From Rhodocyclaceae bacterium (GTDB lineage Bacteria; Pseudomonadota; Gammaproteobacteria; Burkholderiales; Rhodocyclaceae), in the NCBI GenBank assembly GCA_020849155.1, contig JADLGU010000196.1, positions 1 through 6,387 on the forward strand: a DNA stretch of 6,387 nucleotides. The letters are read 5' to 3'. This document shows, in pieces, positions 1-5,036 of the stretch. Position numbers and translations under genes: made by a program. Under the pieces are notes generated by a model. The model ran no database searches. It was not told where the DNA came from and worked only from the letters and a program-made list of their open reading frames with translations. Numbering within the stretch: position 1 is the stretch's first letter; every line of letters begins with the position of its first letter.

Positions 1-91
1 CGGTCAGAAGACCGGTTTTCTCGATGGCGCGCTTGAAGCGGCGGATGGCCACTTCGAACGGCTCGTTTTCCTTGACGCGGATGCCAGGCAT
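1..91 (-). CDS. rpsU: 30S ribosomal protein S21, N-terminal part (runs off left edge)
   Basis: S21 is a small, basic protein of the 30S subunit that helps translation initiation. Reading leftward from the ATG at 91, the 30 visible codons begin MPGIRVKENEPFEVAIRRFK and continue RAIEKTGLLT, which matches the N-terminus of proteobacterial S21 (family length about 70 residues). The rest of the gene lies left of the window. An SD-like AGGG sits 9 nt before the ATG, and a very good sigma70 promoter lies just upstream. In proteobacteria rpsU commonly heads the macromolecular synthesis operon (rpsU-dnaG-rpoD) and is divergent from tsaD, as here; dnaG and rpoD to the left are an inference only. The identity is secure although the fragment is short. 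Confidence 0.95.
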   Translation of the reverse strand, partial: MPGIRVKENEPFEVAIRRFKRAIEKTGLLT

Positions 92-125
92 GCGGATATA
101 CCCTGCTTAACTGGGAAAGCCGCGC

Positions 126-154
126 ATTATAGTCGCATTCCCGGGAAAGTCCAA
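126..154 (-). promoter_or_regulatory. Sigma70 promoter of rpsU
   Basis: On the minus strand TTGGAC (plus coordinates 149-154) is followed by exactly 17 nt and then a perfect TATAAT (126-131). Transcription should start near position 119, giving rpsU a leader of about 28 nt. The spacer contains the palindrome TTCCCGGGAA (138-147), which may be an operator. The complement of the -10 box also offers TATAGT (128-133) to the plus strand, so the divergent tsaD promoter could overlap this one. Confidence 0.85.
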
Positions 155-161
155 CAGGCCC

Positions 162-167
162 TAAAAT
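162..167 (+). promoter_or_regulatory. Possible -10 box of tsaD
   Basis: TAAAAT matches the sigma70 -10 consensus at five of six positions and ends 6 nt before the tsaD ATG. Initiation at the usual distance would fall on or next to the A of the start codon, giving a leaderless message, and no clear Shine-Dalgarno precedes tsaD. No good -35 box is seen at 16-18 bp. The alternative is TATAGT at 128-133, which would give a leader of about 34 nt. The choice is open. Confidence 0.3.
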
Positions 168-173
168 GCCCGG

Positions 174-1184
174 ATGCTCGTCCTCGGCATCGAATCCTCC
201 TGCGACGAAACCGGCCTCGCCCTCTACGACACGGGGTGCGGCCTGCTCGCCCACGCCGTGCATTCCCAGACCGACCTGCACGAGGCCTACGGCGGGGTGG
301 TGCCGGAACTGGCCTCGCGCGACCACATCCGGCGCGTCGTGCCCCTGCTGCGGGCCGTATTGGACAAGGCCGGCCGTCGCGCCGCCGATATCGGCGCCAT
401 CGCCTACACTGCCGGCCCGGGCCTGGCCGGCGCCCTGCTGGTCGGGGCGGGCTTTGCCGAGGCGCTGGCCTTCGCTTTGAAGGTGCCGGCCTTGCCGGTG
501 CATCACCTCGAAGGCCACCTGCTCTCGCCGCTGCTTTCGGCCAACCCGCCGCGCTTCCCCTTCGTCGCCCTGCTGGTCTCGGGCGGCCATACCCAGCTGA
601 TGAGGGTGGTCGGTATCGGCCAGTACGAGCTGCTGGGCGAAACCCTGGACGATGCGGCCGGCGAAGCTTTCGACAAGACCGCCAAGCTGCTGGGGCTGGG
701 CTATCCCGGCGGGCCGCAGCTGGCCGCCCTGGCGGAGCGGGGCCGGGCGGGGCGTTTTTCCCTGCCGCGGCCGATGCTGCACAGCGGCGACCTGAACTTC
801 AGCTTTTCCGGGCTGAAGACGGCGGTACTGACGCAGGCGCGCAAGCAGGCGCTCGACGACAACGACAAGGCCGACCTGTGCGCCGAATTCCAGGCGGCGA
901 TCGTCGAGGTGCTGGCGGCCAAGGCGCTGGCCGCGCTCAAGGCGACCGGGCTGCGGCAGCTGGTCGTCGCCGGCGGCGTCGGCGCCAACCGGGCGCTGCG
1001 TGACGCGCTGGATGCCGGCGCGCAGGCCGTCGGCGCCCGGGTCTTCTATCCCGAGATGGAGTTGTGCACGGACAACGGCGCGATGATCGCTTTCGCCGGT
1101 GCGCAGCGACTGACTTTTTCAACTGCGGTGAAGGGTGACGGCGGCTTCGGCGTCAGGCCGCGCTGGCCGCTGGAGGAGGTGTGA
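174..1184 (+). CDS. tsaD: tRNA N6-adenosine threonylcarbamoyltransferase TsaD
   Basis: TsaD (older names Gcp, YgjD) is the cytoplasmic subunit that transfers the threonylcarbamoyl group from TC-AMP to A37 of tRNAs reading ANN codons, working with TsaB and TsaE. The 336-residue protein has the usual bacterial length. Visible family motifs are the N-terminal GIESSCDET (5-13), the metal site HHLEGH with His111 and His115, SGGHTQL from 136, DDAAGEAFDKTAKLLGL, FSFSGLKTAV, the AGGVGAN nucleotide-binding turn, and ELCTDNGAMIA with the third metal ligand Asp300. The E. coli ligands have the same numbers. The ATG at 174 is chosen because MLVLGIESSCDET is the family start; the ATG 8 nt upstream is out of frame. 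It is divergent from rpsU, a common proteobacterial arrangement. Its last codons carry the ribosome binding site of the next gene, suggesting co-transcription. Confidence 0.97.
   Translation: MLVLGIESSCDETGLALYDTGCGLLAHAVHSQTDLHEAYGGVVPELASRDHIRRVVPLLRAVLDKAGRRAADIGAIAYTAGPGLAGALLVGAGFAEALAFALKVPALPVHHLEGHLLSPLLSANPPRFPFVALLVSGGHTQLMRVVGIGQYELLGETLDDAAGEAFDKTAKLLGLGYPGGPQLAALAERGRAGRFSLPRPMLHSGDLNFSFSGLKTAVLTQARKQALDDNDKADLCAEFQAAIVEVLAAKALAALKATGLRQLVVAGGVGANRALRDALDAGAQAVGARVFYPEMELCTDNGAMIAFAGAQRLTFSTAVKGDGGFGVRPRWPLEEV
1174..1180 (+). promoter_or_regulatory. Shine-Dalgarno of the aldolase gene inside the end of tsaD
   Basis: AGGAGGT is a full anti-16S match, formed by the final Glu-Glu-Val codons of tsaD. 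It stands 5 nt before the TTG at 1186, which fixes that uncommon start codon. The next possible start, GTG at 1198, is too far away. The upstream GTG at 1135 would add 17 residues with no family counterpart. Confidence 0.85.
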
Positions 1185-1185
1185 C

Positions 1186-1950
1186 TTGGATCTGCCGGTG
1201 AATCGTTTCAAGCGCGCCCTGCGCGAAGGCAGGCCGCAGATCGGCCTCTGGTCGGTGCTGGCGCATGCCGGCGTGACGGAACTGCTCGGCGGCGCGGGCT
1301 TCGACTGGCTGTGCCTCGACATGGAGCACGCCCCCAACGAGCTGCCCGACGTGCAGGCGCAATTGCAGGCCCTGCGCGGCTCGGCGACCGCGCCGATCGT
1401 GCGGCCGCCCTGGAACGACATGGTGTGGGTCAAGCGCGTGCTCGACCTCGGCGCCCAGACGCTGCTGATCCCCTACGTGCAGACGGCGGCGGAGGCGGCG
1501 CAGGCGGTGAGTTACATCCGCTATCCGCCGGCTGGGCGTCGCGGCGTGGCGGGCGGCACCCGCGCCACCCAGTGGGGCCGCATCCGCGACTATTACAAGC
1601 AGGTCGAGGAAGAGCTGTGCCTGCTGGTGCAGGTGGAATCGCGCCAGGGGCTGGAAAACCTCGACGCCATCGCGGCGACGCCGGGCGTCGACGGCGTCTT
1701 CATCGGGCCGGCGGACCTCTCCGCCGACCTGGGCCATCTGGGGAATCCGCAGCATCCCGAGGTGCAGGCGGCCATCGAGGATGCCGTGCGGCGCATCCGG
1801 GCGTCGGGCAAGGCCGCGGGCATCCTGGCGCGCGGCGAGGAGGCGGCGCGGCGCTGGATCGGCGCCGGCTGCGATTTCGTCGCGGTGGGGGTGGATGCCG
1901 TGTTGCTGGCGCAGGCGGCGGATGGCCTGTCCGCGAAGTTCAGGACGTAG
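1186..1950 (+). CDS. hpaI: HpcH/HpaI-family class II pyruvate aldolase
   Basis: This 254-residue protein belongs to the metal-dependent pyruvate aldolases typified by HpaI (4-hydroxy-2-oxoheptane-1,7-dioate aldolase), which cleave 2-oxo-4-hydroxy acids to pyruvate plus an aldehyde in the cytoplasm. The start reads MDLPVNRFKRAL. The catalytic His lies in DMEHAPN (His48), the substrate Arg in VRPPWND (Arg73), and the metal ligands in VQVESR (Glu151) and GPADLSAD (Asp177), equivalent to E. coli His45, Arg70, Glu149 and Asp175. GNPQHPEVQAAIE and FVAVGVDAVLLA are also typical. The TTG start follows tsaD by 1 nt behind a perfect Shine-Dalgarno. No other aromatic-degradation gene is present, so the true substrate is uncertain; RhmA- or GarL-type sugar-acid aldolases are alternatives in the same superfamily. 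The 3' end overlaps convergent plsY by 11 bp. Confidence 0.9.
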   Translation: MDLPVNRFKRALREGRPQIGLWSVLAHAGVTELLGGAGFDWLCLDMEHAPNELPDVQAQLQALRGSATAPIVRPPWNDMVWVKRVLDLGAQTLLIPYVQTAAEAAQAVSYIRYPPAGRRGVAGGTRATQWGRIRDYYKQVEEELCLLVQVESRQGLENLDAIAATPGVDGVFIGPADLSADLGHLGNPQHPEVQAAIEDAVRRIRASGKAAGILARGEEAARRWIGAGCDFVAVGVDAVLLAQAADGLSAKFRT

Positions 1951-2551
1951 CCTTCTTCTCGCCGACCTTCGGCTCGGTGCCGGCGCGGATGCGCTGCAGG
2001 TTTTCGCTGTGGCGCCAGTAGAGCAACAGGGCGATGCAGAACACCGCCGTCACCGTGTCGCCGTTGCCCAGCAGCGCCATGGCGAACAGCGGCGCGGTGA
2101 CGGCGGCGGCGATGGCGCCGAGCGAGGAATAGCGGAAGAACCACACTACGCCGATCCACACCGCCAGCACGGCCAGGCCCAGCCACAGGCTGACGCCGAA
2201 CAGCACGCCGGCGGCGGTGGCGACGCCCTTGCCGCCCTTGAAGTTGAGGAAGATCGGGTGCAGGTGGCCGAAGAAGGCGGCGAAGCCGGCGATGGCCACG
2301 TCCTGCGCCTGGGCGCCGTAGGCCGGGCCGAATTGCTGCACGAGGAAGACGGCGAGCCATCCCTTGGCCGCATCGCCGAGCAGGGTGAGCAGCGCTGCCA
2401 GCTTAGTGCCGCTGCGCAGGCCGTTGGTGGCGCCGGTGTTGCCCGAGCCGTCGCTGCGCGGGTCGGCCAGGCCGAACAGCCTGCTCGTCACCATGGCGAA
2501 TGGAATGGAGCCGAGCAGGTAGGCGAGGATGGCGAAACCGAGCGTAGTCAC
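1940..2551 (-). CDS. plsY: Acyl-phosphate:glycerol-3-phosphate acyltransferase PlsY
   Basis: PlsY is an inner-membrane enzyme that transfers the acyl chain from acyl phosphate (made by PlsX) to sn-glycerol 3-phosphate, the first step of phosphatidic acid synthesis. The 203-residue protein is hydrophobic with about five membrane segments, the first beginning almost at the N-terminus. Three family motifs are seen: GSGNTGATNGLRSG (35-48), GHLHPIFLNFKGGKGVAT (95-112, glycine-rich phosphate/substrate loop), and AGTEPKVG near the C-terminus (190-197). Motif 1 has Thr39 and Gly44 where Pro and Val are more common. The start is GTG at 2551, supported by AGGGGA 6 nt upstream. It diverges from folB across 44 bp and ends inside the aldolase gene on the other strand. 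The charged tail KVGEKKATS is ordinary. Confidence 0.95.
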   Translation of the reverse strand: MTTLGFAILAYLLGSIPFAMVTSRLFGLADPRSDGSGNTGATNGLRSGTKLAALLTLLGDAAKGWLAVFLVQQFGPAYGAQAQDVAIAGFAAFFGHLHPIFLNFKGGKGVATAAGVLFGVSLWLGLAVLAVWIGVVWFFRYSSLGAIAAAVTAPLFAMALLGNGDTVTAVFCIALLLYWRHSENLQRIRAGTEPKVGEKKATS

Positions 2552-2595
2552 TGTAGATCCCCTAAAATCAGCGGCATTCTAATCGAGATTCCTGC
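2552..2595. promoter_or_regulatory. Divergent plsY/folB control region
   Basis: This 44-bp gap must start transcription both ways. On the plus strand TAAAAT (2563-2568) could be the folB -10 box, giving a leader of about 21 nt; TCTAAT (2578-2583) is a second option. On the minus strand TAGAAT (complement of 2576-2581) could be the plsY -10 box, giving a leader of about 18 nt. The plsY Shine-Dalgarno AGGGGA is the complement of 2558-2563 and touches the folB -10 candidate. No convincing -35 boxes are visible; they would lie inside the opposite genes. folB has only a weak GAG before its ATG. Confidence 0.4.
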
Positions 2596-2949
2596 ATGGA
2601 TCGCATCTTCATCGAGGAACTGCGCGTCGAGGCCTGGGTCGGCATCTACCCGCGCGAGCGCGCGGTGCGCCAGCTGATCGAGATCGACCTCGAGTTCGGC
2701 GTGCCCGACGCCGCCGCCGAGCACGACGACATCGCCGACACCATCGACTACGCCGAGGTGATCGCCCGCATCCGCAAGGAGCTCGGCGAGCGCCACTTCA
2801 ACCTGCTGGAGACGCTGGGCGAGTTCGTCGTGGCCCTGCTGACCGAGGACTTCGGCGCGCCCTGGGTGAAGATCTCCATCGCCAAGACCGGCGTGGCGAA
2901 AGGCGTGAAGCGCGTCGGGGTGGCGATCGAGCGGGGCAAGCTCGCCTAG
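2596..2949 (+). CDS. folB: Dihydroneopterin aldolase FolB
   Basis: FolB converts 7,8-dihydroneopterin to 6-hydroxymethyl-7,8-dihydropterin and glycolaldehyde in folate synthesis, in the cytoplasm, usually as an octamer of the tunnelling (T-fold) type. The 117-residue protein starts MDRIFIEELRVEAWVGIYPR, with the conserved acidic-basic pair Glu21-Arg22. TIDYAEV (49-55) is the family signature, Glu72 in FNLLETLGE is the pterin-anchoring glutamate region, and Lys97 in VKISIAKTG is the position of the catalytic lysine. The end GVKRVGVAIER is also typical. The usual KPGA-type sequence after the lysine is KTGVA here, a mild change. The length is normal. It is divergent from plsY, and its TAG stop overlaps the stop of ybaK in the palindrome CTAG. 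Confidence 0.95.
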   Translation: MDRIFIEELRVEAWVGIYPRERAVRQLIEIDLEFGVPDAAAEHDDIADTIDYAEVIARIRKELGERHFNLLETLGEFVVALLTEDFGAPWVKISIAKTGVAKGVKRVGVAIERGKLA

Positions 2950-3437
2950 TCGACGAGGCCGCACTCGACCTGTGTCGGCTGAAGCACGCGCACGATCTCG
3001 TGCGGCTGCACGCCGACCAGGAAGCCGCGGCGGCCGCCGTTGATGTAGATGAGCGGCAGGTCGAGGATGGTCTTCTCGATGTACACCGGCAGTTTCTTTT
3101 TCGTGCCGAAGGGCGAGGTGCCGCCCACCAGATAGCCGGTGTGGCGCTGGGCGGCCTCGGGCTTGCAGGGCGAGACGCTCTTCGCGCCGATCTGCCGCGC
3201 CAGGTTCTTGGTCGACACCTTGCGGTCGCCGTGCATCAGCACGATCAGGGGCCTGCCGGCCTCGTCCTCCATCACCAGAGTCTTCACCACGGCGTGCTCG
3301 TCGATGTTCAGCTCGCGCGCCGAGACGCGGGTGCCGCCGTGCTCCTCGTACTCGTAGAGGTGGTTCGAGTGGGCGACGCGGTGCTGCCGCAGAAAGGCGG
3401 TCGCTGGCGTTTCGGGAGCGTGGGTTTCGTGTTTCAT
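2946..3437 (-). CDS. ybaK: Cys-tRNA(Pro) deacylase, YbaK/EbsC family
   Basis: YbaK hydrolyses cysteine wrongly attached to tRNA(Pro), acting in trans with prolyl-tRNA synthetase. The 163-residue protein is close to the E. coli length. Visible family features are VVKTLVM with the conserved Lys52 (E. coli Lys46), the stretch HGDRKVSTKNLARQIGAKSV, HTGYLVGGTSPFGTKKKLPV (99-118, including the GG-x-SPFG loop), and IYINGGRRGFLVG near the C-terminus. The N-terminal 10 residues are polar and variable. The ATG at 3437 has no Shine-Dalgarno; a TAGAAT -10-like box ends 6 nt before it, so a leaderless message is possible. It lies downstream of xerD on the same strand but is separated by 211 bp containing a terminator hairpin, so it probably has its own promoter. 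The family assignment is firm; exact tRNA specificity is inferred. Confidence 0.93.
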   Translation of the reverse strand: MKHETHAPETPATAFLRQHRVAHSNHLYEYEEHGGTRVSARELNIDEHAVVKTLVMEDEAGRPLIVLMHGDRKVSTKNLARQIGAKSVSPCKPEAAQRHTGYLVGGTSPFGTKKKLPVYIEKTILDLPLIYINGGRRGFLVGVQPHEIVRVLQPTQVECGLVD

Positions 3438-3443
3438 TTCAGC

Positions 3444-3449
3444 ATTCTA
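3444..3449 (-). promoter_or_regulatory. Possible -10 box of ybaK
   Basis: TAGAAT on the minus strand matches the -10 consensus at five of six positions and ends 6 nt before the ybaK ATG, the same spacing as TAAAAT before tsaD. Initiation would fall at the start codon. No -35 box is seen at 16-18 bp, where the sequence is GC-rich, so this is weak support only. Confidence 0.3.
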
Positions 3450-3460
3450 CAAAATCCGTC

Positions 3461-3489
3461 TTGAATCGCGTCGGCCGGGCGGCTATAAA
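3461..3489 (+). promoter_or_regulatory. Sigma70-like promoter reading toward xerD's 3' end
   Basis: TTGAAT (3461-3466), a 17-nt spacer and TATAAA (3484-3489) form a good sigma70-type promoter on the plus strand, with initiation expected near 3496. It points away from ybaK and toward the end of the oppositely oriented xerD. No protein gene lies downstream on this strand, which is the main reason for proposing an RNA gene. Confidence 0.6.
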
Positions 3490-3495
3490 GAAACT

Positions 3496-3648
3496 GTTCC
3501 CATCACCTGGAGAACGAGCCGGAAGAAGCAGGAAGTCGATGTTTCACCGGAGCACCCTTTCGGGATCGTCGATCCCGCGGTTGCGCCTCATCGAAGGCGC
3601 CGCGCCGAAGCCGGCGCAGAAGAGCCCCGCAGTCGCGGGGCTCTTTTA
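3496..3648 (+). ncRNA. Candidate small RNA, about 150 nt
   Basis: The ybaK-xerD gap contains a complete transcription unit on the plus strand: promoter (3461-3489), about 125 nt of structured sequence, and an intrinsic terminator. Predicted by eye, the RNA opens with a small hairpin GUUC/GAAC (3496-3515). It continues through a purine-rich stretch with GGA triplets at 3509, 3521, 3531, 3549 and 3563, then three short hairpins: CGGGATC/GATCCCG (3561-3577), GCGCCT/AGGCGC (3583-3600) and GCGCCG/CGGCGC (3602-3617), and finally the terminator. It matches no RNA I recognise; comparison by eye with 6S RNA, 4.5S SRP RNA and tmRNA failed. A 41-codon frame from an ATG at 3539 runs through the terminator, so coding is unlikely. 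It could also be a decayed leader, or hairpin-rich spacer with a chance promoter. Confidence 0.5.
3621..3647 (+). terminator. Intrinsic terminator, probably bidirectional
   Basis: AGAGCCCCGC (3621-3630) and GCGGGGCTCT (3635-3644) form a perfect 10-bp stem around the loop AGTC. The last stem base and the three that follow give a run of four T (3644-3647). On the plus strand this should end the candidate small RNA. On the minus strand the hairpin begins right after the xerD stop codons (TAG at 3649-3651, then in-frame TAA), with a poorer tail (TCTTCT), so it may also end the transporter-ogt-xerD message. Confidence 0.85.
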
Positions 3649-4566
3649 CTATCCCCTCGGGTGATGCTGCGCGTGCAGCTGCTTCAACCGCTCGCGCGCC
3701 ACGTGGGTGTAGACCTGCGTCGTCGAGATGTCGGCGTGGCCGAGCAGCAGTTGCACCACGCGCAGGTCGGCGCCGTGGTTGATGAGGTGGGTGGCGAAGG
3801 CGTGGCGCAGGGTGTGCGGCGAGAGGCGCGAGGACTCGATGCCGGCGCGCGCGGCGTGGCGCTTGATCAGGTGCCAGAACATCTGGCGCGACAGGCCCGC
3901 CGCGCGCCGCGTGACGAACACCGCGTCGCAGTTGCGGCCGGCGAGCAGCGGCGGCCGTGCCTCCCTCAGATAGCGCTCCAGCCATTCCTGCGCCACCTGG
4001 CCGAGGGGCACCAGGCGCTCCTTCGAACCCTTGCCGAAGACGCGCACCACGCCTTCGTTGAGGCCGACTTCGAACAGCTTCAGCGCCACCAGTTCCGAGA
4101 CGCGCAGGCCGGTGGCGTAGAGCACTTCCAGCATGGCCCGGTCGCGCAGCCCGAGCGGCGTGTCGATGTCGGGTGCGGCGAGCAGCGCCTCGACCTGCGC
4201 TTCCGAAAGTGTCTTGGGGAAGCGCTCGAGGCGCGGTGGCGGTTCGATGTTCAGCGTCGGGTCGGCCTTGATTTCGCCGACGGCCAGCAAGTGCCGGTAG
4301 AGGCGGCGCAGCGAGGCGATCAGGCGGCGCTGGCTGGTCGCCTTGGCGCGGCGGCTGAACTCGCGCAGGTAGTCGTGGATGTCGGCCGGCTCGACCTGGG
4401 CGAGGCTTTTGTTGCGCAGGCCGAGCCAGTTGGAGAATTGCGCCAGGTCGGCGCGGTAGCTCGCCAGGGTGTTCTTGGCGAGGCCGGCCTCCAGCCAGAG
4501 GGTGTCGGCGAAGGCGTCGAGCAGCGCCTGATCCGCCGTGGTAGGCAGACCGACTTTTTCTTTCAA
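3649..4566 (-). CDS. xerD: Site-specific tyrosine recombinase XerD
   Basis: XerD, with XerC and under control of FtsK, resolves chromosome dimers at dif. The 305-residue protein has the N-terminal core-binding domain (about 12-100: LWLEAGLAKNTLASYRADL, then ATSQRRLIASLRRLYRHL) and the C-terminal catalytic domain. All six catalytic positions are visible: Arg155 (ATGLRVSEL), Lys179 (GKGSKERLVPLG), His251 and Arg254 (SPHTLRHAFATHL), His277 (LLGHADIST) and Tyr286 (TQVYTHVA). Each is exactly seven above E. coli XerD. The C-terminal RERLKQLHAQHHPRG is XerD-type and argues against XerC. The TTG start at 4566 overlaps the ogt TGA as TTGA; no better start lies close by, but its Shine-Dalgarno is weak, so the first residues are less certain. 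It ends with tandem stops TAG TAA beside a terminator. Confidence 0.96.
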   Translation of the reverse strand: MKEKVGLPTTADQALLDAFADTLWLEAGLAKNTLASYRADLAQFSNWLGLRNKSLAQVEPADIHDYLREFSRRAKATSQRRLIASLRRLYRHLLAVGEIKADPTLNIEPPPRLERFPKTLSEAQVEALLAAPDIDTPLGLRDRAMLEVLYATGLRVSELVALKLFEVGLNEGVVRVFGKGSKERLVPLGQVAQEWLERYLREARPPLLAGRNCDAVFVTRRAAGLSRQMFWHLIKRHAARAGIESSRLSPHTLRHAFATHLINHGADLRVVQLLLGHADISTTQVYTHVARERLKQLHAQHHPRG

Positions 4567-5036
4567 AGCGCCCGCTCGTGGTCCAGCAGCCAGCGCTTGG
4601 TGTCGAGCAGCCAGCCGCCGCGCGCGCTGGCAAAGCCGCCCAGGCCGCCGTCGGCCGCGACGACGCGGTGGCAGGGCACCACCACGGGATAGGGATTGCG
4701 GCCGCAGGCCTGGCCGACGGCGCGCGGCGCGCTCTTCAGGCTTTTCGCGATCTCGCCGTAGGTCAGCGTCCTGCCCTCCGGAATGGCGGCGATGGCGCGC
4801 CAGACGCTGCGCTGGAAGGGCGTGCCAGCAGTCGCCAGCGGCAGGTCGAAGCCCGCCTGCGGGTTGTCGAGGTAGGCGGCCAGTTGCGCGCAGGTCCGCT
4901 CGGCCAGGGCGCTCCGCGGCTTGACGGGGCTCGTGCCGGGCGGCAGGAAGCGGATCTCGGCGATGGCCTCGCCCGCCGTGCGCACGCCGAGGGCGCCGAA
5001 GGGGGTTTTCAGGATGGCATCGAATTCAGCGGACAT
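4563..5036 (-). CDS. ogt: Methylated-DNA--[protein]-cysteine S-methyltransferase
   Basis: This is a suicidal DNA repair protein that moves the alkyl group from O6-alkylguanine to its own cysteine. The 157-residue protein carries the active-site motif PYPVVVPCHRVVAADG with acceptor Cys122, the helix-turn-helix and arginine-finger segment RAVGQACGRNP (Arg105, Asn114), TPFQRSVWRAIAAIPEGRT (72-90), and the C-terminal KRWLLDHE. The N-terminal domain is short and there is no Ada-type regulatory domain, so it is Ogt-like. The ATG at 5036 is chosen for its AGGAGA 5 nt upstream and for MSAEFDAILKTPFGALGV; a longer reading to 5255 has no family support. The start lies inside the end of the DUF1850 gene (11 bp overlap), and the stop overlaps the xerD start, suggesting translation in series. 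Confidence 0.95.
   Translation of the reverse strand: MSAEFDAILKTPFGALGVRTAGEAIAEIRFLPPGTSPVKPRSALAERTCAQLAAYLDNPQAGFDLPLATAGTPFQRSVWRAIAAIPEGRTLTYGEIAKSLKSAPRAVGQACGRNPYPVVVPCHRVVAADGGLGGFASARGGWLLDTKRWLLDHERAL

Noticed and set aside
166..480. Frame starting at the ATG 8 nt before tsaD
   Set aside because: It is out of frame with tsaD and gives a Pro/Ser/Cys-rich product with no motifs; tsaD begins properly at 174.
1964..1976. GCCGA/TCGGC hairpin as a terminator for plsY or the aldolase
   Set aside because: The stem is only 5 bp, there is no T run on either strand, and it lies inside the plsY coding sequence.
1781..2677. Plus-strand 298-residue frame across the aldolase-plsY junction
   Set aside because: It overlaps two certain genes and its translation is rich in Gln, Glu, Gly and Ala without family features.
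3496..3648. Identity of the candidate RNA as 6S, 4.5S SRP or tmRNA
   Set aside because: The stretch CCGGAAGAAGCAGG recalls the SRP tetraloop region, but the closing helix and flanking bases do not fit. The long 6S hairpin with a central bubble and the tmRNA tRNA-like ends are absent.
3539..3664. A 41-codon frame with a good Shine-Dalgarno (AGGA, 5 nt before the ATG) inside the candidate small RNA
   Set aside because: It reads through the terminator stem and stops only after the T run, so the predicted RNA would lack a stop codon. The peptide, rich in Ser, Pro and Arg, has no recognisable family.
3503..4633. Long 376-residue frame on the minus strand overlapping xerD
   Set aside because: It is a shadow caused by high third-position GC; its Arg/Ala/Pro-rich translation has no family motifs, while the xerD frame has all catalytic residues.
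3661..4692. Long 343-residue frame on the plus strand antisense to xerD
   Set aside because: It has low-complexity Gln/Val/Ala-rich composition, no motifs, and lies opposite a certain gene.
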